Positions 41,811 through 50,766 of a stretch of DNA of 64,000 bases are shown one piece after another. Source of the stretch: Trebonia sp963822615 (GTDB lineage Bacteria; Actinomycetota; Actinomycetes; Streptosporangiales; Streptosporangiaceae); assembly GCA_963822615.1 (NCBI GenBank), contig CAWGIM010000021.1, forward strand, positions 124,001-188,000. Direction: 5' to 3'. The position numbers were made by a program, and so were the translations under genes. Position 1 is the first letter of the stretch; the number at the start of each line of letters is the position of its first letter. The notes beneath the pieces were generated by a model, which was not told the DNA's origin, made no database searches, and saw nothing but the letters and a program-made list of their open reading frames with translations.

Positions 41811-42242
41811 ATGGTGGCATGGATCGTCTGGCTGATCGTGGCGGTGGTGCTCGGCGTGGCCGAGCTCGTCACGTTCACCTTCGCGCTTGGCATTATCGCG
41901 CTGGGCGCCTGCGTGGCCGCCGCGGCCGCGGCGCTGCACCTCGGCCTGCCGTTTCAGCTGCTTGCCTTCGTCCTCGCGTCGGCCGCCGGGCTCGGCCTGG
42001 TGCTGCCCGTCGCCCGGCGCCACGTAAAGCAGCCGCCCCTGCTCAAGACCGGGCCGGCCGCGCTGGTCGGCCGCCCGGCGCGGGTGCTGGAAGAGGTGAC
42101 CGGGCTCAGCGGCCGGGTCCGCATCGGCGGCGAGGAATGGTCAGCCCGCTCCTATGACGAGTCCCTCGTCATCCCCGTCGGCTGCACGGTCGACGTCATG
42201 CAGATCGAGGGCGCCACCGCCCTTGTTTACCCCCGGGAGTGA
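41811..42242 (+). CDS. NfeD-family membrane protein
   Basis: A 143-aa protein with two or three TM helices (MVAWIVWLIVAVVLGVAELV; LGIIALGACVAAAAAALHLG; LLAFVLASAAGLGLVLPVAR) and a C-terminal OB-fold of NfeD type (TGPAALVGRPARVLEEVTGL, SGRVRIGGEEWSARSYDE). ATG 41811 is chosen for GGAG five bases upstream. It precedes the SPFH gene directly, the classical nfeD-stomatin operon. NfeD proteins partner SPFH proteins in membrane microdomains. Confidence 0.92.
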   Translation: MVAWIVWLIVAVVLGVAELVTFTFALGIIALGACVAAAAAALHLGLPFQLLAFVLASAAGLGLVLPVARRHVKQPPLLKTGPAALVGRPARVLEEVTGLSGRVRIGGEEWSARSYDESLVIPVGCTVDVMQIEGATALVYPRE

Positions 42243-42247
42243 CAGCC

Positions 42248-43348
42248 ATGGTCATCGCGGAACTCGTTATCGTGGCGGTCGCCGCCCTCATCGTGCTGCT
42301 GACCGTGGTCCGCTCGGTGCGCATCATCCCGCAGGCGCGGGCGCGGAACGTCGAGCGGTTCGGTCGTTACCGCAAGACGCTGGAGCCCGGCCTGAACTTC
42401 ATCGTGCCGTTCGTCGACCGGGTCAAGACGCAGATCGACCTGCGCGAGCAGGTCGTCTCGTTCAACGGCCAGTCGGTGATCACCGAGGACAACCTGGTGG
42501 TGCAGATCGACACCGTGCTGTTCTTCCAGGTGACCGATCCGCGGGCGGCGGACTACGAGATCGTCGACTACATCGGGGCGATCGAGCAGATCACGGCCAC
42601 CATGCTGCGGTCGGTGATCGGCTCGATGGACCTCGAGCAGACCCTGACCTCCCGGGACAAGATCAACGCGCTGCTGCGCGGCGTGCTCGACGACGCGTCG
42701 GGCAAGTGGGGCATCCGGGTGACCCGGGTGGAGATCAAGGCGATCGACCCGCCGAAGTCGGTTAAGGACGCGATGGAGAAGCAGATGCGCGCGGAGCGGG
42801 AGAAGCGCGCCGCGATCCTCACCGCCGAGGGCGCGCGGCAGTCGCAGATTCTCACCGCGGAGGGCGACAAGACGAGCAAGATCCTGCGGGCTGAGGGCGA
42901 CAAGCAGGCGGCCATCCTGCGGGCCGAGGGTGAGGCCGAGGCGATCAGCCAGGTCTTCGGTTCGATTCACCGCAACGACCCCGACCCGAAGCTGCTCGCC
43001 TACCAGTACCTGCAGACGCTGCCGCAGCTGGCGGCGGGCGCGGGCAACACCTTCTGGGTGATCCCGAGCGAGGTCACGACCGCGCTCAAGGCGGTAACGT
43101 CCGCCTTCAACGGACCCGGGGCGGAGGAACCGCCGCAGCCGCCAGCGCAGCTCCACCCGGCCGAGCAGCCCGGCTGTGCCCCAGCCGGCGATGACCCAGC
43201 CGGCGGTGACCCAGCGGGCGGTCACCCAGCCGGCCGAGCCGCCAGCGGTCCCGGCCCAGCCGGGACCGGCCGAGATCGCCGCGCAGTCAGCCGACCGGCC
43301 GCAGCCGCCACCGCCGGGGTCGCTGAACGGCAGCGGCCAGTCAGATGA
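42248..43348 (+). CDS. SPFH/stomatin-family membrane protein, C-terminal tail possibly frameshifted
   Basis: A 366-aa protein with an N-terminal TM (VIAELVIVAVAALIVLLTVV), an SPFH domain (NVERFGRYRKTLEPGLNFIV; LREQVVSFNGQSVITEDNLV) and a long coiled region with repeated ILTAEG/ILRAEG units. It likely scaffolds a membrane microdomain with NfeD. ATG 42248 is chosen for GGGAG eight bases upstream; GTG 42239 overlaps the nfeD stop. After about 43150 the annotated frame loses its G/C third positions, while the +1 frame keeps them and ends at 43358 in a natural-looking tail (SLNGSGQSDENR). A 1-base insertion near 43130-43190 is suspected. The gene converges on and overlaps the next. Confidence 0.88.
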   Translation: MVIAELVIVAVAALIVLLTVVRSVRIIPQARARNVERFGRYRKTLEPGLNFIVPFVDRVKTQIDLREQVVSFNGQSVITEDNLVVQIDTVLFFQVTDPRAADYEIVDYIGAIEQITATMLRSVIGSMDLEQTLTSRDKINALLRGVLDDASGKWGIRVTRVEIKAIDPPKSVKDAMEKQMRAEREKRAAILTAEGARQSQILTAEGDKTSKILRAEGDKQAAILRAEGEAEAISQVFGSIHRNDPDPKLLAYQYLQTLPQLAAGAGNTFWVIPSEVTTALKAVTSAFNGPGAEEPPQPPAQLHPAEQPGCAPAGDDPAGGDPAGGHPAGRAASGPGPAGTGRDRRAVSRPAAAATAGVAERQRPVR

Positions 43349-44398
43349 AAATCGCTAGCACCACGGCGATCACGCACAGCAGGACGGCGCAGACCACCAG
43401 CATCCGGGCGCGCGACGCCCGGCCGGCCTGACTGGCGTCGCCGTCCGCGCCCGGGCTGGGCGCGGCCGCGCGGCCGGCGGCTCTCGCGGCAGCGGCACGC
43501 GGCTGGCGCACCGCGGGCTGCCCCGGGCCGTCCTCCGCGTCGCTGGCCGTCCACGGCGCCGCGGTCCAGGGTGCGCCCGCACCAGGTCCGGCGTCCCGTG
43601 GGGGCAGGGTGCCGCTGGACCGCCCGGAGCCGTTGACGGCCCGTACCGTATCGGCCAGGTCCGTGTCGTCGAGCGACGCCGGGATTACCGGCCAGGCGGT
43701 GGAGACGCGAATCGGGTCCCAGCCCGCGGGCATGCCCGCGCCCGGGGCCGCCTCGGCCGCCTGGCCGCGCCTGCTGCGTCCGGACTGCCCCACGCGGCCG
43801 CCGGGGCCACCGGGGCATTACCCGCCGCCGACTGGCCGGCCGCCAGGTCGCCGGTCCCCGAGGCTGCCGCCCCCAGGTCGCTGGCGTCAAGGTCAGCGGC
43901 CGCCAGGTCACCCGCGAACGGGTCGTCGGCCGGCGAGGTCGCGGGCAGCGGCTGCGCCTCTGCGGGCTCGTCGTTGCCGGACGCCATGTTGTCCGCGACC
44001 CGGTCCAGCGCCGCCAGGATCAGCGAGGGATCGGGGGTTTCCCCCTCCATCGCGGTCGAGCCGATGCGCGCCCCGGCGGTCGCCGCGGGGGAGTTGCCCG
44101 CGAGCCGGGTGGTGGACACCGGCAGGGAGGGAGTGCTGTTCAGCGAGCGCCAGCGCTCCTCCCACTCCTCGGTGGTGCCGCCGCAGCCCTTGACGAACGC
44201 GGCCAGGACCGGCAGGTCGGGCAGTGAGGGGCCGACTTCGGCCGCCTTGATGGAGTCATAGGGGTAGTGCGCTTTGGCCGCGAGTTCCGCGTGCCCGAGC
44301 CCGGCACCGTCCCGGAGCTGGCGCAGTTCGCTCAGGAACCGCGCCGTGTCGTCGCCGAAGCCTGTCCTTTGCCGTACATCAGCCTCACGGTGATCCAC
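43341..44398 (-). pseudogene. HTH protein with C-terminal TM, split by an apparent frameshift near 43793
   Basis: Two overlapping frames together make one sensible protein. Frame 1 starts at GTG 44398 (GGAGGG upstream). It has a helix-turn-helix (FLSELRQLRDGAGLGHAELA ... CGGTTEEWEERWRSL) and an acidic Ala-rich linker, then decays into Arg/Pro text and stops at 43685. Frame 2 is open from GTG 43793 to 43341 with nearly all G/C third positions and ends in a TM helix (MLVVCAVLLCVIAVVLAIFI). The switch falls in GCGTGGGGC near 43790. Joined, it is an HTH-linker-tail-anchor protein of about 350 aa. It could be a sequencing error, a true frameshift or two genes. The HTH is paralogous to that of the 871-aa protein. 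Confidence 0.6.
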
Positions 44399-44606
44399 CC
44401 AGCAACCCTCCCCTTGAATCCCTCAGGCCGGCTGGGGCTTCCGGGTTCTCACTCGGAACTGGGAGCAGTGTCCAACCAGGATTCACTGGCAGGTTATCGC
44501 GCGCGATTGCAGCGAGCGGCCCAACCGCTAGCATTAGGCCCGCCGAATTCGCCTGGTGACCGGATTGTCCCACTATGTTGCCTGCTGTCGGGAACCGGTC
44601 GCCGGG

Positions 44607-45485
44607 TCAGCCGTGGATGGCCAGGCCCACCGTGAACGCCACCCCGAATGCCAGCTGCAGCCGCCCGGTCTGCCCCAGCGTGGCAATGAGCCCGGGCCCG
44701 GCGACCCCGCCGCGCACCGCCCGGGCGGGGGGCACCGCGAGCGGCAGCGCGAGCAGCGCCAGCGGCGCGAACGGCCGGTACAGCGCCAGCAGCGCCGCCA
44801 GCAGGAACGGCACCAGCAGGAAGGCCAGGTAGGTCGCCCGGGCCCGCGCGTCACCGATCCGGACGGCCAGGGTGAGCTTGCCCGCGGTGGCGTCCGAGCC
44901 GATGTCCCGCAGGTTGTTGACCATCAGCAGCGCGCACGACAGCAGGCCGGCCGGCACCGAGGCCGCCAGGCCGAGCCAGCACAGCCGGTCCATCTGCACG
45001 TACGCGGTCCCGGCCACCGCCGCCAGGCCGAAGAACAGGAAGACCGAGACCTCGCCGAGCCCGCGGTACCCGTACGGGCGCGACCCGCCGGTGTAGAACC
45101 AGGCGGCGAGGACGCACAGCGCGCCCGCTGCCACGATCCACCACGAGGTGACCGCCGCCAGCACCAGCCCCAGGCAGCAGGCGACGAGGAAGCAGCCGAA
45201 GGCCGCGTACTTGACCGCCCGGGGCGTCGCCGCCCCCGACCCGACCAGCCGCATCGGCCCGGCCCGGCGGCCGGCCGCGTCGGTGCCGCGCACGCCGTCG
45301 CTGTAGTCGTTGGCGTAGTTCACGCCTATCTGCAGCGCCAGCGCCACCAGCAGCGCGAGCACCGCCCGCCAGGGCGAGAACAGCCCGTACCCGGCGGCGA
45401 CACCCGACCCGATCAGCACCGGCACCACGGCCGCCGGCAGCGTCCGCGGCCGTGTCCCGGCCACCCATTCCCGCGTACTAGCCAC
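44607..45485 (-). CDS. menA: 1,4-dihydroxy-2-naphthoate polyprenyltransferase
   Basis: A 292-aa UbiA-type integral membrane prenyltransferase that attaches the polyprenyl tail in menaquinone synthesis. The first Asp-rich motif is VNYANDYSDGVRGTD and the second is NNLRDIGSDATAGK. About eight hydrophobic segments follow. N-terminal STREWVAGTRPRTLPAAVVP is typical. It starts at GTG 45485 (residues ASTREW). TAGGAT on the minus strand (45492-45497) lies seven bases upstream, so the mRNA may be leaderless. Three GATGGGAAGT motifs occur in the upstream region. Confidence 0.93.
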   Translation of the reverse strand: MASTREWVAGTRPRTLPAAVVPVLIGSGVAAGYGLFSPWRAVLALLVALALQIGVNYANDYSDGVRGTDAAGRRAGPMRLVGSGAATPRAVKYAAFGCFLVACCLGLVLAAVTSWWIVAAGALCVLAAWFYTGGSRPYGYRGLGEVSVFLFFGLAAVAGTAYVQMDRLCWLGLAASVPAGLLSCALLMVNNLRDIGSDATAGKLTLAVRIGDARARATYLAFLLVPFLLAALLALYRPFAPLALLALPLAVPPARAVRGGVAGPGLIATLGQTGRLQLAFGVAFTVGLAIHG

Positions 45486-45566
45486 CGGCCGATCCTATGC
45501 GGACCGGCCAGGCCCCGCGGAACCCAGCCCGCCGCCGTCCCGCCCCGGCCCGATCGCCGCCGGCTC

Positions 45567-45670
45567 CACTTCCCATCACTTTGGCGGGTGCATTTCCGAC
45601 ATAACGGTCAGAAACCCCGGCCGAACTGATGGGAAGTCGTCAGAGCCAGCCGAACCGATGGGAAGTGGTC
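45567..45670. promoter_or_regulatory. Repeated GATGGGAAGT motifs upstream of menA
   Basis: CACTTCCCATC (45568-45578) is an exact inverted copy of GATGGGAAGTG (45657-45667). A further GATGGGAAGTCG lies at 45628-45639. The last two are part of a 29-bp tandem repeat, CCGAACTGATGGGAAG..., from 45621. The motifs lie 70-185 bp upstream of the menA start and just past the GNAT stop, as an operator cluster would. The cognate regulator is unknown. Confidence 0.5.
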
Positions 45671-46223
45671 AGCTGGCGGGCGACAGCCGGGTGTGCAGCC
45701 GCACCACCGGCACCTTCACGCCCATGTCGAGGCTGGCCCGGCTGCCGTCCGGTGCCCAGCCGGCCGCCTCCAGGAACCCGATCCGTCCCGAGTCCCCGGC
45801 CAGCACCCAGGTGTACCCGGTGCCGAACCCGTCCTCGGCCAGGGTGTCGGCCACCGCGTTCAGCAGCCGCTCGTCATGGCCCTCGGCCGCCAGTGACGGC
45901 AGCACGTGCAGCTCGTAGAGCTCGCCGTCGGTCCCCGGCCAGCGGTCCTCGTCGGTCGCCGGGCCGCCCGCCGCGAAGCCGAGGACTTCCGGCTCGCCCG
46001 GCTTGGCCACCGCGACGTGCACCCGGTGCCGTCCGGTCGGCGGGTCGCTGATCGAGGCCTGCCACCGCTCGGTGAACTGGGCCAGCGCGGCCTCGCTGGT
46101 CAGCTCGTCGATCAGCTCCGGCGGTACCAGGCCCACCAGGGACGCCTGCCAGCTGGCAACCTGGACGCGGGCGAGGCCGGCCGCGTCGGCCGCCCGTGCC
46201 GCTCGGACAAACCCGCCGGCCAC
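45669..46223 (-). CDS. GNAT-family N-acetyltransferase
   Basis: A 184-aa single-domain GNAT protein. Residues VRAARAADAAGLARVQVASW start the fold; HVAVAKPGEPEVLGFAAGG and ELYELHVLPSLAAEGHDERL cover motif A (the usual R/Q-x-x-G-x-G/A loop is degenerate: LPSLAAEGHDERLLNAV). AGDSGRIGFLEAAGWAPDG is motif B. It starts at GTG 46223 with GAGGAG six bases upstream. Substrate unknown. It lies between ilvD and menA on the same strand. The degenerate acetyl-CoA loop is a point of doubt on activity. Confidence 0.82.
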   Translation of the reverse strand: MAGGFVRAARAADAAGLARVQVASWQASLVGLVPPELIDELTSEAALAQFTERWQASISDPPTGRHRVHVAVAKPGEPEVLGFAAGGPATDEDRWPGTDGELYELHVLPSLAAEGHDERLLNAVADTLAEDGFGTGYTWVLAGDSGRIGFLEAAGWAPDGSRASLDMGVKVPVVRLHTRLSPAS

Positions 46224-46298
46224 GATGGCTCCTCGATGATCGAAAGTGGTTGGCTGATCGGCTGGCGCCGGGTGAGCGCCAGGTGAGCGCCAGTGAGC

Positions 46299-48173
46299 CT
46301 AGTTCGCCTCGGGCGCGATCTTGGCCAGGGCGGAGATGTCCCGCGACGCGCCGGTCGCGGCCGAGGTGGCCAGGGCCGCGTACACCTGCAGGGCGGCGCT
46401 CACCGGCCGCTGCCGGTCGACCGGGCGGTAGGACCCGAGCGCGGCCAGCAGCGCCTGCCGGCGCTCGGCCAGCTCCTGGTCGGGCACGTCGAGCCGCAGC
46501 TCCCGGCGGGGGATGTCGATGACGACGGTGTCGCCGGAGTTGACCAGCGCCAGCATGCCGCCGCCGGCCGCCTCGGGGGAGATGTGCCCGATGGACAGCC
46601 CGGAGGTGCCGCCGGAGAACCGCCCGTCGGTGATCAGCGCGCACGCCCGGCCCAGGCCCTTGCCCTTGAGGAACGAGGTCGGGTACAGCATTTCCTGCAT
46701 GCCGGGCCCGCCCTTCGGCCCCTCGTAGCGGATGACGACCACGTCGCCGGGCCCCACCCGCCCGCCCAGGATCCCGTCCACCGCGTCTTCCTGGGACTCG
46801 AAGACCCGGGCGGGACCGGAGAACGTCCACAGCTCTTCGGGCACGCCGGCCGTCTTCACCACCGCGCCGTCCGGCGCGAGGTTGCCGTACAGCATGCACA
46901 GCCCGCCGTCCACCGTGTAGGCGTGGGCCACGTCGCGGATGCAGCCGCCCGCGGCGTCGCGGTCGAGCGACTCCCAGCGGGCCGACTGCGAGTACCCCTT
47001 GATGGTCCGCACCCCGCCCGGCGCCGCGTGGTACAGCTCCACCGCCTCCGGCCGCACCGAGTCTGACCGCAGGTCCCAGGCCGACAGCGGGTCGCCGTGC
47101 ACGGTGTGCACCGCCCGGTTGAGCAGCCCGGCCCGGTCAAGCTCGCCCAGGATGGTGTAGATGCCGCCCGCCCGGTGCACGTCCTCGACGTGGGCGGACC
47201 CGTTCGGCGCGACCTTGCACAGGCACGGCACCCGCCGGGACAGCTCGTCGATCTCCTTGAGGCCGAAGTCAACGCCGGCCTCGTGCGCGGCTGCCAGCAG
47301 GTGCAGGATCGTGTTGGTCGACCCGCCCATCGCGATGTCCAGCGCCATCGCGTTCTCGAACGCGTCCCGGGTGGCGATCGACCGGGGCAGCACCGACTCG
47401 TCGTCCTGCTCGTAGTACCGCCGCGCCGCCGTCACCGCGAGCGCGGCGGCCCGCTCGAACAGCTCGCGCCGGGCGACGTGGGTGGCCAGCGTGGTGCCGT
47501 TGCCCGGCAGCGCCAGCCCGATCGCCTCGGTCAGGCAGTTCATCGAGTTGGCGGTGAACATCCCGGAGCACGAGCCGCAGGTGGGGCAGGCGTTCTCCTC
47601 GATGTCGGACAGCTCGCTGTCCGACACCGACGGGTCGGCCGAGGCGACCATCGAGTCGATGAGGTCGAGCTTGCGCACCGCCGACGGCGTGCCGGCCACG
47701 CCCCCGATCACCTTGACCTTGCCGGCCTCCATCGGGCCGCCGGAGACGAACACGGTCGGGATGTTCAGCCGCATCGCGGCGATCAGCATCCCCGGGGTGA
47801 TCTTGTCGCAGTTGGACACGCAGATCATCGCGTCCGCGCAGTGCGCGTTGACCATGTACTCGACCGAGTCCGCGATCAGCTCGCGGGACGGCAGGGAGTA
47901 CAGCATCCCGCCGTGGCCCATCGCGATGCCGTCGTCGACCGCGATCGTGTTGAACTCGCGCGGGATCGCGCCCGCCGCCCGCACCGCGTCGGCGATCACC
48001 CGGCCGACGTCGGCCAGGTGGACGTGCCCGGGCACGAACTCGGTGAAGCTGTTGGCGACGGCGATGATCGGCTTGCCGAAGTCCTCGTTGGCTACGCCGG
48101 TCGCGCGCAGCAGCGCGCGCGCTCCCGCCATGTTCCGACCGTGCGTGACCGTACGTGACCTCAACGGCGGCAT
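46299..48173 (-). CDS. ilvD: Dihydroxy-acid dehydratase
   Basis: A 624-aa Fe-S dehydratase of isoleucine/valine synthesis. Key parts are TVTHGRNMAGARALLRATG, GMLYSLPSRELIADSVEYM, the first cluster Cys in CVSNCDKITPGM, and CPTCGSCSGMFTANSMNCLT. GLSIGHISPEAAGGG and LALVNSGDTVVIDIPRREL lie near the C-terminus. Length is normal for the E. coli-like class. It starts at ATG 48173. The intergenic region to the GNAT gene is only 75 bp and carries a short GGTGAGCGCC repeat. Confidence 0.96.
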   Translation of the reverse strand: MPPLRSRTVTHGRNMAGARALLRATGVANEDFGKPIIAVANSFTEFVPGHVHLADVGRVIADAVRAAGAIPREFNTIAVDDGIAMGHGGMLYSLPSRELIADSVEYMVNAHCADAMICVSNCDKITPGMLIAAMRLNIPTVFVSGGPMEAGKVKVIGGVAGTPSAVRKLDLIDSMVASADPSVSDSELSDIEENACPTCGSCSGMFTANSMNCLTEAIGLALPGNGTTLATHVARRELFERAAALAVTAARRYYEQDDESVLPRSIATRDAFENAMALDIAMGGSTNTILHLLAAAHEAGVDFGLKEIDELSRRVPCLCKVAPNGSAHVEDVHRAGGIYTILGELDRAGLLNRAVHTVHGDPLSAWDLRSDSVRPEAVELYHAAPGGVRTIKGYSQSARWESLDRDAAGGCIRDVAHAYTVDGGLCMLYGNLAPDGAVVKTAGVPEELWTFSGPARVFESQEDAVDGILGGRVGPGDVVVIRYEGPKGGPGMQEMLYPTSFLKGKGLGRACALITDGRFSGGTSGLSIGHISPEAAGGGMLALVNSGDTVVIDIPRRELRLDVPDQELAERRQALLAALGSYRPVDRQRPVSAALQVYAALATSAATGASRDISALAKIAPEAN

Positions 48174-48213
48174 CGCCGAACTCCCCTCACCACGACAAAG
48201 GTGTGTAGGAGAT

Positions 48214-49962
48214 TCAGCCTACCGGCGCGGTGGCGCTGGCCTGCGCCGCGGCGGGCAGTACGCGCTCGGCCGCCTCGTAGATCGCGCGGACTTCCTCGCG
48301 GGTGAGCATGACCACGCCGTCCTTCGACTTGCCGCGCCGCTTGAGGTACTTGCGCAGCGCCTGGCCGGTGAACACGTCGACGTTCCTGATGCTGGCGATG
48401 TCCCAGGGGATCTTCGGCCCGTAGATGGCGAGGGCCGGCCTGACCGGGATTTCGCGGCCGAGTGCCTCCGACAGCAGCTCGCTGGCCCGCGTCGCCTCCC
48501 AGGAAGCATGGTCGAGCCGCTCCTTCTGCGACTCGGGCCCGAGGTAGAGCCGCTTGCCGTTCAGCGTCCTGATCGGCAGCTTGGCGTCCCACTTCTCCGA
48601 GTCGATCGCGTACACCCCGCTCGGCCCGATGACCAGGTGGTCGATGATCTCGTGGCTGTTGGGGATGGGCCGGTCCTGCAGCGAGAAGAACCCTTCGCGT
48701 CCCATCTTGGCCAGCTGCGACCTGGTGGCCTTGCGGGCGCCCGGGTGGGGACCGCTGACCACGTAGTTGGCGGCGTTGCGGGACCGGTAGACGGTGTCCA
48801 GGATCCCGGCCAGGATCGCCAGCGTGAGCGCGATCTCCCAGCTCCTGGTGATCGCGGCGAACACCGCGCCGACGATCACCATGATGGTCAGGCGCAGCCG
48901 CCAGAAGCGGAGCTGCACGTCCGGCGGCAGGTCACGCATGGTCACCCGCGGGCGCCCGTCGTCGTCGGCTTCCCCGCCGCTGAGCACCCCCCGCAGTATC
49001 CCGAACGATTTCGGCTTGCTCTCCGCCTCCGGCTGGCTCGCCGCGGGCGGTGCGGCCGAGGCCTGGTTCCAGCTCGCGCCGATCGCGATGACCCGCTCCG
49101 GCTCCGGCTCGCCGGCCGGCGGGCTGCCCGCGGGCGGGCGGCCGCCCGGTGCCCGGCCCGGCGGCGTGCTCCCGGCCGGCTCGCCCGCGCCCGCTGAGCC
49201 GCCCTGGGGCGCGGTGGCCAGCGGACGGTGCCACGGCATCCGGTCGTAGCTGCGCGGCGGCGGGTCGTCGGTGGCCTCGGTGGTGGTCACCCCGCCGAAG
49301 ATGCCCAGTCCCTCGTTCGCCACTGGTGCTTCCGCTGGCTCGTCAGCCGGCCCGGTCCCCGCTGGCGGCGCGGGGACGGCAGCCGACGGCCGGCCCGCGG
49401 CGGTGACCCGGGGCAGCACCGTGCCCGAGAGGACCGGGCCGGACCCGGCGTCGTCGGCCGGCATGATGTCCGGGCGCACTGTTGTCCGGGGCGGTATCGG
49501 GGTCCGTGGGGGTATCGGCGAGCGCGGCGAGACGGCCAGCGCGGGATCGGGCAGCCGCTCTTCCGGCGGCGCGCCCGGGGCGGTGGCGGCCTGCGTGGTG
49601 GCGGCTGGCGTGGTGGCGGCTGGCGCGGTGGGGGCCGGGGCGGTCGCCCCCGGTGCGGCAGGCGCGGCCGTGTCGTCCGGCTCCCGGTGCGCGTACTTGA
49701 TCGGCCGCAGCCGTCGCACCGTGCGCGCGGCGGCGGGGGCAGGACTGTCGTAGTCCTGCGGGTTGCGCGCGACCGCGTGCCTGGTGCCGCTGATCCCTGT
49801 GTTCTGCCCGCTGCCGGGGGGCGGCTCAGCGTCGGGCGCCGGCGTTACGGTTGCCTGCACTCCGTCGTGCGGGTGCGTACCGGGCTGCGCTGATGACCTG
49901 GAATTCTTGTCTGGGCGCCAAGCCATCCATCTCACCATCTCAGCGTACCGATTCGCCGCCAT
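48214..49962 (-). CDS. NERD-domain (nuclease-related) membrane protein
   Basis: A 582-aa protein. Residues 1 to about 340 are Pro/Ala-rich and disordered. Two adjacent TM helices follow near residues 362-398 (LTIMVIVGAVFAAITRSWEI, ALTLAILAGILDTVY). Residues about 430-545 form a NERD domain: SHEIIDHLVIGPSGVYAIDS, EKWDAKLP and DHASWEATRASELLSEALG. NERD is related to restriction-type nucleases but its role is poorly defined. The tail has KYLKRRGKSKDGVVMLTREE. ATG 49962 is chosen for GGAG nine bases upstream; ATG 49938 is possible. It is 41 bp upstream of ilvD's start on the same strand. Confidence 0.85.
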   Translation of the reverse strand: MAANRYAEMVRWMAWRPDKNSRSSAQPGTHPHDGVQATVTPAPDAEPPPGSGQNTGISGTRHAVARNPQDYDSPAPAAARTVRRLRPIKYAHREPDDTAAPAAPGATAPAPTAPAATTPAATTQAATAPGAPPEERLPDPALAVSPRSPIPPRTPIPPRTTVRPDIMPADDAGSGPVLSGTVLPRVTAAGRPSAAVPAPPAGTGPADEPAEAPVANEGLGIFGGVTTTEATDDPPPRSYDRMPWHRPLATAPQGGSAGAGEPAGSTPPGRAPGGRPPAGSPPAGEPEPERVIAIGASWNQASAAPPAASQPEAESKPKSFGILRGVLSGGEADDDGRPRVTMRDLPPDVQLRFWRLRLTIMVIVGAVFAAITRSWEIALTLAILAGILDTVYRSRNAANYVVSGPHPGARKATRSQLAKMGREGFFSLQDRPIPNSHEIIDHLVIGPSGVYAIDSEKWDAKLPIRTLNGKRLYLGPESQKERLDHASWEATRASELLSEALGREIPVRPALAIYGPKIPWDIASIRNVDVFTGQALRKYLKRRGKSKDGVVMLTREEVRAIYEAAERVLPAAAQASATAPVG

Positions 49963-50766
49963 GCGGCGGCGCTCCGTAATCAATGTGCCCTCAATATGAG
50001 GCTTTAAAAGCAGTCTTCCGCTCCTAATGGGGCCGTAAATTAGCCCGTCCGTTCCGCTAGTCGGGTCTTCTCCCGCAGGCCATCAAGCACCGCTGGTGCC
50101 TGAATGATGACCTTGAGTCAAGATCGTTAACATAAATAGCCGCGAATAACCTATTACGCTGCGTCGTCTATCGCCGCCGCTGGCTAGCCGGGAGCTCTGG
50201 GACGAGTGAGGCTGGCGAGCCCCCGGCCGCCGCCTCCGGCCGCGCCCCGGCCGCGCCCCGGCCGCCGCCTCCGCCAACCACCCGGCCGCCAGCCACGCTA
50301 GCGGCCCAATGGCGCCACCGCGCTGGCGTCGCCCGGCCTTGTGCCGCTCCCGGGCCGGCGGCAGGTGAAGTCACGATATTCTCTGCAGTAACATTAATGC
50401 AGGCCAAGGATTTATTGCGGAAGTTTGAGTGGGTTATAGCGCACCTAAATTTCCACAATAATAAAAATCTACGCAATAACCCTGCTACCGCAGGCTAGCT
50501 GGCGCGGGCGCTGTGGCCGCGCGGCCAGCACGCGGGGGAGGGCCCCGGCCCGGGCGCCCGGCCCGGGCGCGCCCGCCAGCCAGGCGGGCGGCACGGCCGC
50601 AGACGGCACCCAGTGCTGAAACCGATTGGCAGGCGCGGCCCCGGCACGGCGATAGACTCCGGGCTTGAGGTAATCAGTCCGCTGATGGACTTTCTGGCCG
50701 CCCCGTCCGGGCGTTTCTCGCGCATCCGGGTAAGAGCGGGCACACGCGAAAAGACGGAGTGACGAC
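49963..50766. other. About 800-bp intergenic region between the NERD gene and proS
   Basis: No convincing gene. It alternates AT-rich patches (49990-50020, 50120-50160, 50380-50480) with a GC-rich tract of CCCCGGCCGCC repeats (50215-50300). CTTGAGTCAAG (50112-50122) is an 11-bp palindrome next to GTTAACATAAATAG, perhaps a promoter. The 38-bp repeat copy C lies at 50418. No T-box sequence (AGGGTGGNACCGCG) is seen upstream of proS. The proS leader (50650-50766) is otherwise unremarkable. Confidence 0.6.
50418..50455. repeat. 38-bp palindromic intergenic repeat, copy C (imperfect, extended)
   Basis: It begins CGGAAGTTTGAGTGGGTTA and ends CTAAATTTCCA. Symmetry extends outwards: left flank GATTTATTG, right flank CAATAATAAAAATC. 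On the reverse strand the core reads TTAGGTGCGCTATAACCC, close to copies B and D. It lies in the divergent gap between the NERD gene and proS. Confidence 0.75.

Noticed and set aside
50480..50766. T-box leader or tRNA gene before proS
   Set aside because: No AGGGTGG-type antiterminator, no specifier structure and no cloverleaf were seen.
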